DNA from: Ectobius pallidus
Taxonomy: Eukaryota > Arthropoda > Insecta > Blattodea > Ectobiidae
Length of the DNA: 64,000 bases
NCBI GenBank assembly: GCA_964059195.1
Contig: CAXKWD010000006.1
Coordinates: 4,456,530-4,520,529, forward strand
Direction of reading: 5' to 3'
This document shows, in pieces, positions 45,589 through 56,469 of the stretch. The notes under the pieces were generated by a model. That model searched no databases. It saw only the letters and a list, made by a program, of their open reading frames with translations, and was not told where the DNA came from. The translations under genes and the position numbers were made by a program. How positions within the stretch are numbered: position 1 is the first letter of the stretch; every line of letters starts with the position of its first letter.

Positions 45589-46403
45589 ATTATTATTATT
45601 ATCTAAAGCACGTGTTAGTGGTGGTGCTGTGTAGTTTCAGTACCTGTAACATACCTAGGCTACAGTATAATCATACAATAAAATTCAGCAATGGCTGCTA
45701 ATCGAAAACGAAGAAAAGGGCAAACTATACATAGCGAAGCAAGGGAGCTCATAAGAAGAACAATAAGGAAGTGTGACGAAGAAGCTCGTTCAGGACAACT
45801 GCAGCATTTAATTACCCAAAGTAATGCACGCATTGCCAATTACTGTGGCATATCAGAACGCACTGTTACAAAAATAAGAAACGAGGATACTGCAGCAGGT
45901 CCAAGTTTGTTAAGTACACCAGGTAAAAAGAGACCACGGGCTGAGGAACACAAATTTCATTGTGACGATTTTGATAAAAGGGTGATTCGAGATCTGATTC
46001 AGGAATTTTATCAACAAAGGCAGATAGTTCCAACAGCTCCCAAACTTCTTACTGCAATTAGACAAAAAATACATTTCCCATGGGGAGAAGATACGTTAAG
46101 GAACCTTTTACATACCATGGGCTTCAAATGGAAAAGGTGCGGGAGTAAGAGAAAGTTGCTGATTGAGCGTCCAGACATAATCAACTGGCGTTCAAAGTAT
46201 CTGAGATGCATAAAGACCTTCAGAGATGAAAAAAGAGTCATCATTTATATTGACGAATCCTGGGTTGACAACAATCTAACTTTTGGCAAATGCTGGCAGA
46301 GCGATGATGTATATGGCATACCAACCAACACGAGTGCATCGAATCGCCTAATTGTAGTGAATGCCGGATGTAAAGATGGTTTTATACCTGGAGCGTCATT
46401 AAT
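45358..46403 (+). mobile_element. DD82E transposon copy 2, truncated at both ends
   Basis: The sequence from ACCGATGAGAAGAATGCGAG onward matches copy 1 (7689 onward) almost base for base; the few changes include one in the (TTA)n leader, C/T near 45618 and T/G near 46332. The first six bases of the terminal repeat are missing, and the preceding TCGTA of copy B supplies a TA, so this began as an ordinary TA insertion. It stops inside the transposase at GCGTCATTAAT, where copy C begins. The rest of the element is not present beyond C. Confidence 0.85.
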
Positions 46404-46557
46404 GTGGTCGTATTCTGTAACTTTCGCCACCAACGCATTGGTGTTGTTGAGAGCTCAACAACCGACAGAAAGATACCAACGGCCGGAGCGTGAGCGATTC
46501 TGTAACTCCCTGTTGGTATCTCGGGACGCGTTGTTGAGGCCACCAATAACTTTGTGA
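45691..46557 (+). pseudogene. DD82E transposase copy 2, 3'-truncated and fused to repeat
   Basis: The first 237 or so codons are the same as in copy 1, including the helix-turn-helix region and the first catalytic aspartate (D188, YIDESWV). After GFIPGASLM the frame runs on into the end of element C (WSYSVTFATNALVLL...) for about 50 further codons and stops at 46557. It lacks the second D and the E, so it cannot catalyse. It keeps a possible DNA-binding domain and an unbroken frame. Relatives shortened in this way can act as repressors, but nothing here shows that it is expressed. Confidence 0.85.
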
Positions 46558-48244
46558 ATTTTCGTGAATGTTGGCAATGGAAGTAGCTATGAGAAATCTG
46601 TCCGAACAAACTGCAATGAATATCATTGGCTGATGGAGTGCGGGAATGTGATTTCATAATTTCCAAACTGGGCGGGAGTTTAATTTCATGTATATATTTT
46701 GAAAGTGGGCGTTTATATTACACGGACTGTCATGTTGCAAGACGCTTATAGGAAAAAAGTCGGATTTATAATAATAGGAGAAATCCGCAAAATGTCAATG
46801 GTTTTTTAGTAATGTTTACTGTTTAATATATAATAAGGCGGGTATCTCGAGGCATCCAATTAGCAAATTTCGCAATAGTTTGCCAATGTCTGATTTAAAT
46901 TATGATTATAAAAAAAATATGCGATCTCGAAGCGGTTATATATTTCCATTGCAACTCACATTGTTTGTGTGAAAGTATTCATTTTAACGATTAACAGAAG
47001 GTAAGATGTAGGCCTATCCCTTTTCAGAATACTAATTTTATCAAAATGTTGCTGGATTCAAGGTTCTCGGGTTCATACTCAGTGAAGGGAATGAACTTTC
47101 CAATCTCTGTCCAAATAAAAGTTAGTCTCTCAGTATAATATAATTTTTGTGTATGCCATTCTTGTCATGTAAATTGGTTATATAAATAAAGAGAATGTAC
47201 TTAACACATCACATCGCATCCCCGAAGGATACACAACCCAAATAAAATATATTTATTGTACTCACATAACTTTCTTTACTTTTAGCATGCACAATACATT
47301 TTTCTCAATTCACATTCTGATACAGACTACACTTTAGAGATTTTCTTCGAAAAAATGTTTCAAATAAAAGTTTTAGCACGTATTCAGAGTGGGTGGCTTA
47401 TGACTACCCTAAAGAGAATTTCTTCGAAAAAATGTTTCAAATAAAAGTTTTAACTCCTAGTATAAGCAACCCATGTGCAAAATTTAAACAAATCGATAAA
47501 ATCGCGAAAAACAAACATTGTTTCATGTAAAGTCCCTTTAAAAATAAGAGAAATTTGTCGCCAATCTTTGTGTCACATCTTCAGAAAGTCCCCAACCCAA
47601 AAAAAAAAAAAATTCTTATGATTTTCCGTTGTGGAACTAGGCTGTTGACACACATCCACACAGACATGTTTCCGAAAATAGTATTTGGGGATTCAGAATA
47701 CCTCAAAATGTGTATTTAGGCTAAAAACTCAACTTCAAAGTTGGGGTCGAAAACAATACTTCCTTTGCCTGTAGTACCTATGGTACAGGCAGAGAAAGTA
47801 AAAAAAAATTATTCAGTAGGAGTTTTTACTTAATTTATAGAACACAAGCCAATTATAAAATTATTTTTGTATAGATAAAGCAAATAGTAAAATTTAAGCA
47901 AATAAGAGTATCTTATCTTGCCTACTGCTTTTATGACATTTATAAAACCCTCGAAATAAATTAATTGCGTTTTAGGTTAACTAAAATGAATTCATAGTAT
48001 TTAATTTACACAGTACTTTGAAACATTACAATTGGCCTCATAGTTGTTCATAATTATATATTAATTTAAATAACACCATAATATCACTGAAAAAGTGTCC
48101 TAAGGGGGCTCATACACCAAAAGACCATGCCCGAGCAGGCATTGCAGTAACTGTTCGATATCTTCAACACTATTTACAATAATAAAATGAAATTTTGGAC
48201 ATTAGAAGTATACATTTGGGGGTTGAAATGAGTACAAAAATTAT

Positions 48245-51200
48245 CATATCATATCAATTTTATTCACCTTTAGAATACAGGATTCATGGCTTCGTCAAAC
48301 AAAACAAGAACAAACAAAAACTTTACAAACAAATATGACAGGTACTAAAAAAATAATACAAGTACTAAATGATACAAGTCAAAATTACTCAGTAGTACAA
48401 ATAATATTGGGTGAAAATACAAAAATAACTTAATCATGTAAAACATTTAAGATGTTAGGAACTGAGAAGTATAGTAACAGATAAATCATACAGAGAAATA
48501 GATTTGGCCCTTAAAATAACCTTGTTGATTCTATGGAAAGTGGGAGAGGGATAAGAAATCATATTTTTTTATATATATAAACTACCTATTCCCATGCATA
48601 AGATATTCCTCCACTGAGTAGAAACTACCATTAATCAGAAATTTCTTTAATTCCTTTTTAAAATTCTTGGCTAATTGTATGTTTTTTATGCAAGAAGGCA
48701 ATTTATTGTATAAAACTGTCCCGTTATACTTAAAGCTATTTTTAAAAAGCGTACTTTTATGCCAAGTGCTGTGTAAATTAGATTTGTTCCTTGTGTCGTG
48801 ATGGTGTACCTGTTCGTTTGAGAGAAAGCTGTTTAGTTGGTTTCGCGTTTGTATAAGGACCTCATTTATGTATATTCCAGGCAGTGTCAGTATATTTAAT
48901 TGCTTAAATAATGGTCTACAGCTATTGTTTCTGGGTACATTGAGCATTATTCTTATTACTTTTTTTTGGATTCTAAATATTCTGACACTATGATTTGATT
49001 TACCCCAAAACATTACACCGTACATCAAACGGGAGTGAAAGTAAGCAAAGTATGCAACTCTGAGGATTTCTAAACTGACCGATGATCTGAGGCTGAAGAT
49101 TGCAAAACATGTTTGGGCAAGTTTCTTTGCTAGGTGTTCCACATGTGTGTCCCATTCCAAATTACTATTTACCCAAACGCCTAGAAATTTTGTGTTTTTT
49201 TCGTAATTCACAGGTTCACTACCTAGGAGAACAGCTGGTAACAATTCGTTTTTATTATTTTTGTGTTTAAATTCTATTGCTATACTTTTATTTGTATTAA
49301 TAATCAATTTATTATCTCTAAACCATGAAGTAATCAGTTTAGTCACATTATCAGTATTTGATTGTAATTCTTGTATATTCATCCCTGAGACTAAGATATT
49401 GGTGTCATCAGCAAATAGTGATAATCCCATATTTTTGTTGCTATTTTGCTCCATTAAATCTCCTAGATCATTAATGTACAATAAAAAAAGCAGGGGCCCT
49501 AATATAGATCCTTGTGGAACTCCCTGTTTTATAAATTGTAGATTTGACTTAATGTGTTTGTACTCCCTATCTTTATCATCAAAATATTTCATTTCCACTA
49601 GTTGATTTCTATTTTTTAGATAAGATTCAAACCAATTTAGCGGGATACCTCTTATACCATACTTGGATAGTTTCCTGACTAGTATATCATGGTCCACAAG
49701 GTCGAAGGCTTTCGATAAATCTAGAAATATTCCTATACATGGTTCGCCTTTGTCTAGTTTATTGTAAATATTTTCGATGAGATTTTGCAATGCTGTGATG
49801 GTTGATTTCCCTTTTTGAAACCCACTCTGTGCATTAGTTATGATGTTATATTTGATAATGAAGGATGTAAGTTTATTATGTACTACTTTCTCTATAACTT
49901 TTGCAAATACTGAAAGCAACGATATAGGCCTATAATTACCTAAGTCTGTTTTATCTCCTTTTTTATATATTGGTATCACCTTAGCAGTTTTTAAAACATA
50001 TGGGAAGGAGCCTTCCATGAATGACATATTAATTAAATAGCACAGAGGATTTACTAAAAGGTTAGAACATTTCTTTAATAAGAAATTTGACCATTCATCA
50101 AGCCCACAAGATTTAGTATTTTTCATACTATTAATTATTCTACTTATTTCCTCCTCGGAGGTAGGTGTCATGAAAAAGGAGCTATGAATAATATTAGTTT
50201 GTGTTGTGTTGACCCTTGTACTCCTATTATTATTGTTCATACTGCTCGCAATATTTATGAAGTAGTCATTAAAATTTTCAACTAATTTTGTACGCTCTTT
50301 ATGATTAGTAGCAAAACAACAGCTGTCATCATCCCTATAGTTCCCTTGAATATCTTGCCTAATTATTTTCCATATGGATTTCGATTTATTTATTGAGTTA
50401 CTGATAAGTTTTTCATGATATTGTTTCTTGGCCCATTTAATAACCTTGTTATAAGTTTTCTTATATTTTCTAAAATAACTCAAGAAATTTTCAGATACAT
50501 TGTTTTCTTTGATTACTTTACTCATACAACTCAATTTATTACTTGATATTCTGATGCCTCTGGTTATCCACTTCCCTGAGTGATTAACATTAACTTTAAT
50601 CCTTTTTATTGGTATTGCTATATTTAAATAATATGTAATCGTGTCTGAAAAATTCTTAAAGGCTATATCTACATTTGACTGCCTCCGTACATCCTCCCAA
50701 TTTTCTTTTGCTAGAAGGTAATTTAAATAGTTAACGTTTTCTTTGTTGAAAGTTCTTGAGTAGGTATATTTACAATTTCTGTCAATTTTAAAAACTTTAG
50801 AGAATAAGCTAATTATTTGACCACGATGATCGGATATACCAGACTCAAAGTTTTCAATTTCAAAATTGAACAAGTTCTGATTAAGAATAACCTGATCTAT
50901 GGCACTGTTTGAGTTTGGAGTAACTCTTGTTGGAGTATTTATTAAAGCTTCTAGTCCATAAGGTCTAATTAGATCAACCAGTTTCTGTTTACAGTGACTA
51001 TTTCCCAAAAAATCCACATTTAGATCACCAGCAATAATTGTATTTTTTTTGTGTGTACAACACCATTTTAAAATTTTTTCTAGGTTCCCTAAAAAAACTT
51101 CTAAATTGCCACTGGGATTTCTATATAGGCAGATAAACATTATATTTTCTTCTATTTCCACTATGCTACCTTCAAAGTGTTCATCACACATCATATGGTC

Positions 51201-51778
51201 AAAATTTGAAATCTTTTTAGCTTTTAAGCTTTCTTTCACATAAATGCATGTACCCCCATTGTTTTTAGTAAGCCTGCAATACGTACTTTTCAATATGTAC
51301 CCTGGTAGTTTATAGTATTCATTTTCATTTGGTTTTAGCCAGTGTTCACTAAAAGCCAGTACATCCACATCCTTAAGATTTTCCTGTAACATAACCTCTA
51401 AGCTGCTTATTTTATTTCTTATACTTTGAATATTCTGGTGGAAGATCTTTAAGGTGGTGGATTTGTTTCTATTTCTAACATTATGGGTTTTAATTATATT
51501 TACTGCTTGGTTATTTAAACTCAGCCGAGGTCTATTTCCTTCATGGGTAAGATTATTTGCAAAGTTGTTGCTGGTTGAGATGAATTCGACACGAGCAGGT
51601 GAGCTAGGCACAAAAACAGAATTGTTTGAATCAACACTTGAACTTTTGTATTGATTTGTAAAATTTTGATTATTGGAATTAGGCTACTTATAAAAAATCA
51701 TTAGAGCTCTGGGGTGATCTCCGCACTTTGCCAGACTTTCTTATATCTTGCATAGGAACAGTAGAAGGTCTGCTGAAG
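48245..51778 (-). mobile_element. CR1-like LINE, young 5'-truncated insertion
   Basis: It interrupts copy C at a point where B reads straight through (AAAAATTATTACAGTG). AATTAT is duplicated on both sides (48239-48244 and 51779-51784). The 3' end on minus is a short GATAT repeat (plus: CATATCATATCAATTTT). The 5' end includes the last codons of ORF1 (CSYARYKKVWQSAEITPEL and stop) and a complete ORF2. The intact reading frame and clean target duplication mark it as one of the most recent insertions in the window. Confidence 0.88.
48582..51611 (-). CDS. CR1-like LINE ORF2: endonuclease-reverse transcriptase, intact
   Basis: This is an unbroken frame of 1009 codons. The N-terminal endonuclease (about residues 50-280) has FHQNIQSIRNK (N), FSEHWL (E), IIAGDLNVDF (D, N), NSAIDQVILNQN and GISDHRGQI (D, H), all key residues present. 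The reverse transcriptase (about 480-760) has NYRPISLLSVFAKVIEK, GIFLDLSKAFDLVDH, KQGVPQGSILGPLLFLL and the catalytic LFADDTNILVSG. The C-terminal tail (HHDTRNKSNLH, VLYNKLPSCI, FYSVEEYL) matches the CR1/Daphne-like remnants elsewhere in this window. It would nick DNA and reverse-transcribe element RNA at the target. The start is the first ATG; ORF1 ends upstream. Nothing in the frame prevents function, but the truncated 5' end may lack a promoter. Confidence 0.92.
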   Translation of the reverse strand: MPSSPARVEFISTSNNFANNLTHEGNRPRLSLNNQAVNIIKTHNVRNRNKSTTLKIFHQNIQSIRNKISSLEVMLQENLKDVDVLAFSEHWLKPNENEYYKLPGYILKSTYCRLTKNNGGTCIYVKESLKAKKISNFDHMMCDEHFEGSIVEIEENIMFICLYRNPSGNLEVFLGNLEKILKWCCTHKKNTIIAGDLNVDFLGNSHCKQKLVDLIRPYGLEALINTPTRVTPNSNSAIDQVILNQNLFNFEIENFESGISDHRGQIISLFSKVFKIDRNCKYTYSRTFNKENVNYLNYLLAKENWEDVRRQSNVDIAFKNFSDTITYYLNIAIPIKRIKVNVNHSGKWITRGIRISSNKLSCMSKVIKENNVSENFLSYFRKYKKTYNKVIKWAKKQYHEKLISNSINKSKSIWKIIRQDIQGNYRDDDSCCFATNHKERTKLVENFNDYFINIASSMNNNNRSTRVNTTQTNIIHSSFFMTPTSEEEISRIINSMKNTKSCGLDEWSNFLLKKCSNLLVNPLCYLINMSFMEGSFPYVLKTAKVIPIYKKGDKTDLGNYRPISLLSVFAKVIEKVVHNKLTSFIIKYNIITNAQSGFQKGKSTITALQNLIENIYNKLDKGEPCIGIFLDLSKAFDLVDHDILVRKLSKYGIRGIPLNWFESYLKNRNQLVEMKYFDDKDREYKHIKSNLQFIKQGVPQGSILGPLLFLLYINDLGDLMEQNSNKNMGLSLFADDTNILVSGMNIQELQSNTDNVTKLITSWFRDNKLIINTNKSIAIEFKHKNNKNELLPAVLLGSEPVNYEKNTKFLGVWVNSNLEWDTHVEHLAKKLAQTCFAIFSLRSSVSLEILRVAYFAYFHSRLMYGVMFWGKSNHSVRIFRIQKKVIRIMLNVPRNNSCRPLFKQLNILTLPGIYINEVLIQTRNQLNSFLSNEQVHHHDTRNKSNLHSTWHKSTLFKNSFKYNGTVLYNKLPSCIKNIQLAKNFKKELKKFLINGSFYSVEEYLMHGNR

Positions 51779-53539
51779 AATTATTACAGTGTCACAAATT
51801 TGAAGGTTGATATAGAAAATTATTTTTTTTTATTTTTCAGCATGCGATTAGGCCTAAGAAATATGATTTCTTGCAAAGAGTCAATCTGATTGGTGTAATA
51901 TATATTTTTTTATTCACAGCTGACACTATAATCTAGAGGATAAACCATCAATTTATACTGTGGTATGCCTGATACAATTTTGAGGCATTTTAAAATTTCA
52001 ATATAAAATTATTACTAATTTTTTCACATCATGTTCACAAGTGAAATAATCTTGTGTTGCAAATACATCAGATTATTTAGGTTTATTCTCTAGAACACAC
52101 AAAAAACTATGGGTGTGCAAAGTTTCATGCAATTTGGACCATTACTTTAAGAGATATTGTGCCTTTTGTGTTGAAAATATCAAGTTATGGGAAAATGGCT
52201 CTGAAAATTCAACATGCATTTCAACTTACATAGTATAAGCCACACCCACTTGACGGAAAATCACGAGATACAATATAGCTCATATTATTATAAAAGGAAT
52301 TAGAGGGAATAAAATAGATGGTTTAAATTAGACAAAAAATTGGTAACAGCCAATATTGTAGCTAGATTTAAATAATATTTTCAATTACAATAGGCTACAT
52401 TGGCAGGTAGGCATATTTTTTGTGCAGTTAAAAACAGATGCTTCTCTAAGTGTGAAAAGTTTTATAAACTAGTAAACGCTATATAGGCTACCAGTATATT
52501 TAAAAGTAAGGACAATGTACATCATATTTTGCTGAGTGATATAGTACACACACACTTACAAAGTAAACTTTGGTACAAAAAAAAAACTATTATATGTATC
52601 ATGAGTTCATGGCACTTTGCTCAGTTCTAATAAGCACAGTCTTCGTCATTATTTCCTGAAAATTACAAAAAGCCAACATCTCACTACTTGAAGCATTGCT
52701 TGAGTGGGATGTTTTTCTCAATTGCAAATGACCTACTTGTGCACTGTTCTTTCAAATGAACAACAAAATTTTACACTACATTGAAAAATTTAGGCCTACA
52801 TAGAGGTGACACCCATAAGTGTTCGTTAAGCTTATTATTGGTGCATATTATGTTGTCCACTCTTTAATGCAGATCACATGGATTACAATTCCAAATCTGA
52901 AACAAGATAAAGTAAAATAATAAATATTATGTGCAATTATGCAAACATAACCTCAAACATGCTTGTTGCAAAATAAAATTATGTATTTAGTTTTTATATT
53001 GATAAAAACATATTAACAAATACTAAGAATCTATTCATTAATGGATATATACTGTACCTTCTCTGTTATTACGAAAATATAGCTATTGACACCATCACGA
53101 AGTCGCCCAATTAGGATATAAGCGGCCATTGTATCACAAATATGTCGATATTTCTGCAAATTTTGCGATATTTTGGTACTTTCGAGTTGTTGTTGAGCTC
53201 ACCGAGGGGTTTGGAGCCGTCGGTGTGTCACCAATATTTCCAGCAATATATTGGTGTGATTTTAAGATCGATTCTTGACACCATAGTTACAGAATAACTT
53301 TTTCTAGTAACATTGGTGTAATCGTAGTTGAGAGCGTTGGTGGAGTTACAGAATACGAATCGGAAATGTAGAATAGTCACACCAATGTTTGAAAGCAAAA
53401 CTGTCATTTAACTATTGACTACTGGAGGTGGAAATGCACACAATATACAAAGTTTAGATAAATATTACTACTGGCACAGTTGTAGTAATGTTTCTCTACT
53501 GATGAATCAGAATTTTTAATGTCATTAAACATATAAATG

Positions 53540-53980
53540 CAAGCACAATACTTTAAAACACAATACAAAGATTCTCTTGCTGCAGTAAATTGGGTAACAC
53601 TTCTGACCAAACTTGGCCCCGCAGGAAATTTAAATGCCAAAATTACTTTCGAAAGATTCTTCGGTACTTTCCTTAAAATTTTTGAAGATTGTTTACCGAC
53701 AAGAAAATGTAAAGTTTCCACATAAAGATCCTATAAGAAGAGTAAATGGCATAAATAACTCCTGGTACACTTCTCTGCTTGCTTCAATGAAAAATAAGGT
53801 CATGTTATTGTGGGACATTCATATTAAATATAAAGAAATAAAATAAATAACACTAAATCAATGTTTGTAAATTATAGAAAATTATGTAAGGTAGCACTTT
53901 TGGAGGCCAAGAAAGCTCACGACTCTCACGTTATACAAAGATCCAGTAACAAATGTAAAACAGCTTGGCATGTAATTAAT
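53540..53980 (+). pseudogene. CR1-like LINE, linker fragment between endonuclease and RT
   Basis: Frames on plus read FERFFGTFLKIFEDCLPTRK, then NNSWYTSLLASMKNKVMLLW, HIKYKE, and KLCKVALLEAKKAHDSHV with NKCKTAWHVINN. This is the conserved region between endonuclease and reverse transcriptase in CR1-like LINEs (compare KWITRGIRISSNKL and KSIWKIIRQ in the intact one). Two frameshifts and a stop break it. It ends abruptly near 53980. Confidence 0.6.
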
Positions 53981-54051
53981 AATATAATATTTATTCGACA
54001 CCATAAGTAATACAGAGAATACATTGGCTGAGTCAAGTTTAGATGCTAAAA

Positions 54052-54147
54052 TACACAAATTAATGAACAATACACAAATTAATAAACAATACACAAATTA
54101 ATAAACAATACACAAATTAATAAACAATACACAAATTAATAGACAAT
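54052..54147. repeat. 19-bp tandem repeat, about five copies
   Basis: The unit ATACACAAATTAATAAACA is repeated head to tail with single changes (one unit has AATGAACA). It lies directly at the 3' side of a minus-strand LINE remnant, where simple repeats often form during target-primed reverse transcription. Confidence 0.8.
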
Positions 54148-54583
54148 TAATAACATATCAACTCTCAGTGAAATTTAGACCTGGAAACTCATCTGCGCTA
54201 AGAGGCATATATTTCATCAAAATATTTTTAACATTATTCTTAAAGGTTTTTCCTGTTGAATCTTTTACATTACCCGGAAGTTTATTGTATAAAATAATAC
54301 CCTTGTGGGAAATGCTTTTCAAGCTATTTGTAATTCTATGCGTGCTAAGGTGTATATAATGCGAAGATCTAGTATCATGAGAGTGATATTCAGAGTTCCT
54401 TTTAAATAAATCTTTATGAACATGAACAAAGTTAACTGTTTCTAAGATGTACAAACATGAGACTGGCAGTATTTGCAGATCTTTGAATAATAAGGTAGTT
54501 AAGTCAAAGAAACAAGATATCATTCCAATTGAAGAGCGTTTTTTCAAAAGCCGATATCTACATAAAGTACAGTTTTGAGACAT
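54148..54583 (-). pseudogene. CR1-like LINE, C-terminal tail
   Basis: Minus strand: LLFKDLQILPVSCLYILETV, then HSHDTRSSHYIHLSTHRI and GIILYNKLPGNVKDSTGKTF with FKNNVKNILMKYMPLSADEF. The LP-x-LYI, H-x-TR and LYNKLP landmarks identify the end of a CR1-like reverse transcriptase. The frame is open for about 130 codons, but the catalytic part upstream is missing. A degenerate CAAAAGCCGATATC motif overlaps its upstream end at 54545-54558. Confidence 0.65.
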
Positions 54584-54633
54584 TCAATTTTTTTTTTGCG
54601 TACACTTGAAACTTTTAAGAATTTTTATCAAAT

Positions 54634-55304
54634 TCAAATTCTTTATTGGTCCAGAATAATCACTATGTACAATGTACAATTGATATTGGACAAGTCAACT
54701 TATAATTAAACTAGACTAAGATAAAATAATATAAGAAATATTTTTGTAAATAATATTTGCAAGATGGTTCTAAAGTACATATGCATTTTTTGTAAGATAT
54801 TCCTCAACTAAATAAAAGCAATTTTCAATCAAATATGCCTTAAGGGATTTTTTAAATGCGGGTTTTTGATGGATTAATTTAAGCTGCTTAGGAAGACTGT
54901 TATATAATTCTATTACAGAGTAAAAGGTTCCTTTTTTATATAGACTGGTTCTGTGCTGTTGTGAATGAAAATCAGAACGGAGTCTAGTGTAGTGAGAGTA
55001 TTTCATCGTTTTTTACAAATGGAGAGCAGCCATCTATTGTAGTTTTACTAATTAGCATTAAGCTTTGATAAATGTACAAACATGGTAGTGGGAGGATGCC
55101 AAGATTTCTGAATAGGGGTTTACATGAAGCTCTTGGATTTTGCCCTTCCATTATTCTAATTATTTTCTTTTGGGTTCTGAAACATTTAATAGCTGCAGAT
55201 GATCTTCCCCAAAATGCTAACCCATAAGCAAGGAGAGAGTGGATGTATGCAAAGTAAACTGTTCTGAGAGTTTCCTTTCTTGTACAGTTAAATAAGATTT
55301 TCAT
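54634..55304 (-). mobile_element. CR1-like LINE, 3' remnant
   Basis: Minus-strand frames: ETLRTVYFAYIHSLLAYGLA, FWGRSSAAIKCFRTQKKIIR, SCKPLFRNLGILPLPCLYIY, and, after a frame change near 55000, HSQQHRTSLYKKGTFYSVIE and KLIENCFYLVEEYL-like text. These match the region after the catalytic domain (YFAYFHSRLMYGVMFWG... LFKQLNILTLPGIYI) of the intact LINE. The 3' end is a short GAATTT repeat near 54634-54650. One frameshift, 5' part missing. Confidence 0.65.
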
Positions 55305-55934
55305 TAAGTATTATTTCAGTATCTGTGTTTTTGTTATAAGAATGTACATGCTAACATCTTTATGATATCAATACCTTCATTTAGAGAAAAATAATGTAGC
55401 ATTGTTTATTTCAGCTCAAAATATTCAAAGTTTTCACAAAATCCGATATCTGCACAGGACAGTATACTGTATCTGCAGATTTAACGTTTAATTGTATATT
55501 ACTAAAGAGGATTTTTTGCATTTGTTACAAGTGTTATATATCTGGGCATATTTTCAGACAATTACAAAATGTGTCACTCCACATAGATGTGCATCCCTTA
55601 TCCTGTCGTTTTTCTTAAGAAGTACAAACATTATTCCTCTATAAATATTAACATTCAATGTGAATACACATCACAGAGCAACGAGACTACTTCAAAACAG
55701 AAATACTATTGATAGAAACATTTAAGAAACTCAGTGGTCACCTAAAAAGATGCAGTGATACCTAAAAACAAGTGATTGTTGATTAAAGACCCAAAATAAA
55801 TTTGAATATTGATTTCAAAACAGTTATAAATATATTGTTACGAGGAGAAACCCATAAAGCAAGTTTCCCTGGGGCCATTTACAGAAACAAAACAAAGTTT
55901 CAAGGAAATATTTATTGCAACAGATACAGGAAGT

Positions 55935-56169
55935 GTTCAGCTATTTTTCAACATATTCGCCACCGGAATTGAAACATTTGTCATACCTTGGGACCAACTT
56001 TTGAATACCTGTGTCGTAGAAGTTTGCCGCCTGTGATTGGAACCACTGAGTGACAACCACCTTCGCCTCTCAGGCAATCCTTTTCCCAGCAGAACTTCTG
56101 CAGGATACTTGTTGGGAGGTGTTTAAACATCCACCCCACAGCTCGGACCCCGCTCTTAGTGATTTCCAT
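55935..56169 (-). pseudogene. Mariner transposase C-terminus, minus copy
   Basis: Minus strand: VGWMFKHLPTSILQKFCWEK, then HSVVPITGGKLLRHRYSKV and, after a frame shift, LVPRYDKCFNSGGEYVEK and stop at about 55937. GIQKLVPRYDKCxxxGGxYVEK is the usual end of a mariner transposase. It is arranged head-to-head with the plus copy that starts at about 56160. Confidence 0.55.
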
Positions 56170-56350
56170 CTTTTCCTACATCTTAAGAAATGACAGGGAA
56201 AGACTGAGAAGAGAAAATGTCTGTCACACAGTGGTTAAAATCCCTGGAGGCAGACTTGTACGACTCAGATATCAAAAGTTGGTTCCACAGTATGACAAAT
56301 GTTTCATTTATGGTGGGGAATATGTTGAAAAACAGCTGAACACTTTCTGT
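56165..56350 (+). pseudogene. Mariner transposase C-terminus, plus copy
   Basis: Plus strand: ENVCHTVVKIPGGRLVRLRY, then QKLVPQYDKCFIYGGEYVEK, with the stop replaced by a glutamine codon. It is the same C-terminus as the minus copy next to it (KLVPRYDKC...GGEYVEK), but the two differ at many positions, so they are independent copies of a mariner family and not a simple recent inversion. Without catalytic parts it cannot function. Confidence 0.55.
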
Positions 56351-56469
56351 ACCTGTTGGAATAAACATGTCCACGAAAATGCGTTTTGTGTCTGTCAAGA
56401 GCCCCAGGGAACTTACTTTATGGATGCGCCTCGTACCTAGCCTACTAAAACAGTTCCATTCATTTATTT

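Larger units (their letters stand above)
46404..53356 (+). mobile_element. Inverted-repeat element copy C, with a LINE inside
   Basis: The left end is GTGGTCGTATTCTGTAACTT (46404) and the right end read inward is GTATTCTGTAACTCCACC (53356). Without the LINE at 48245-51778, C is about 3.4 kb, like A. The order of blocks is the same as in B: ATTCTGTAACT boxes, a palindromic GTTGTTGAGAGCTCAACAAC segment, the repeat shared with 24.2-25.2 kb, and an end with TTCGAGTTGTTGTTGAGCTC. It abuts the broken end of DD82E copy 2 on the left. No coding sequence of its own was found. Confidence 0.75.
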
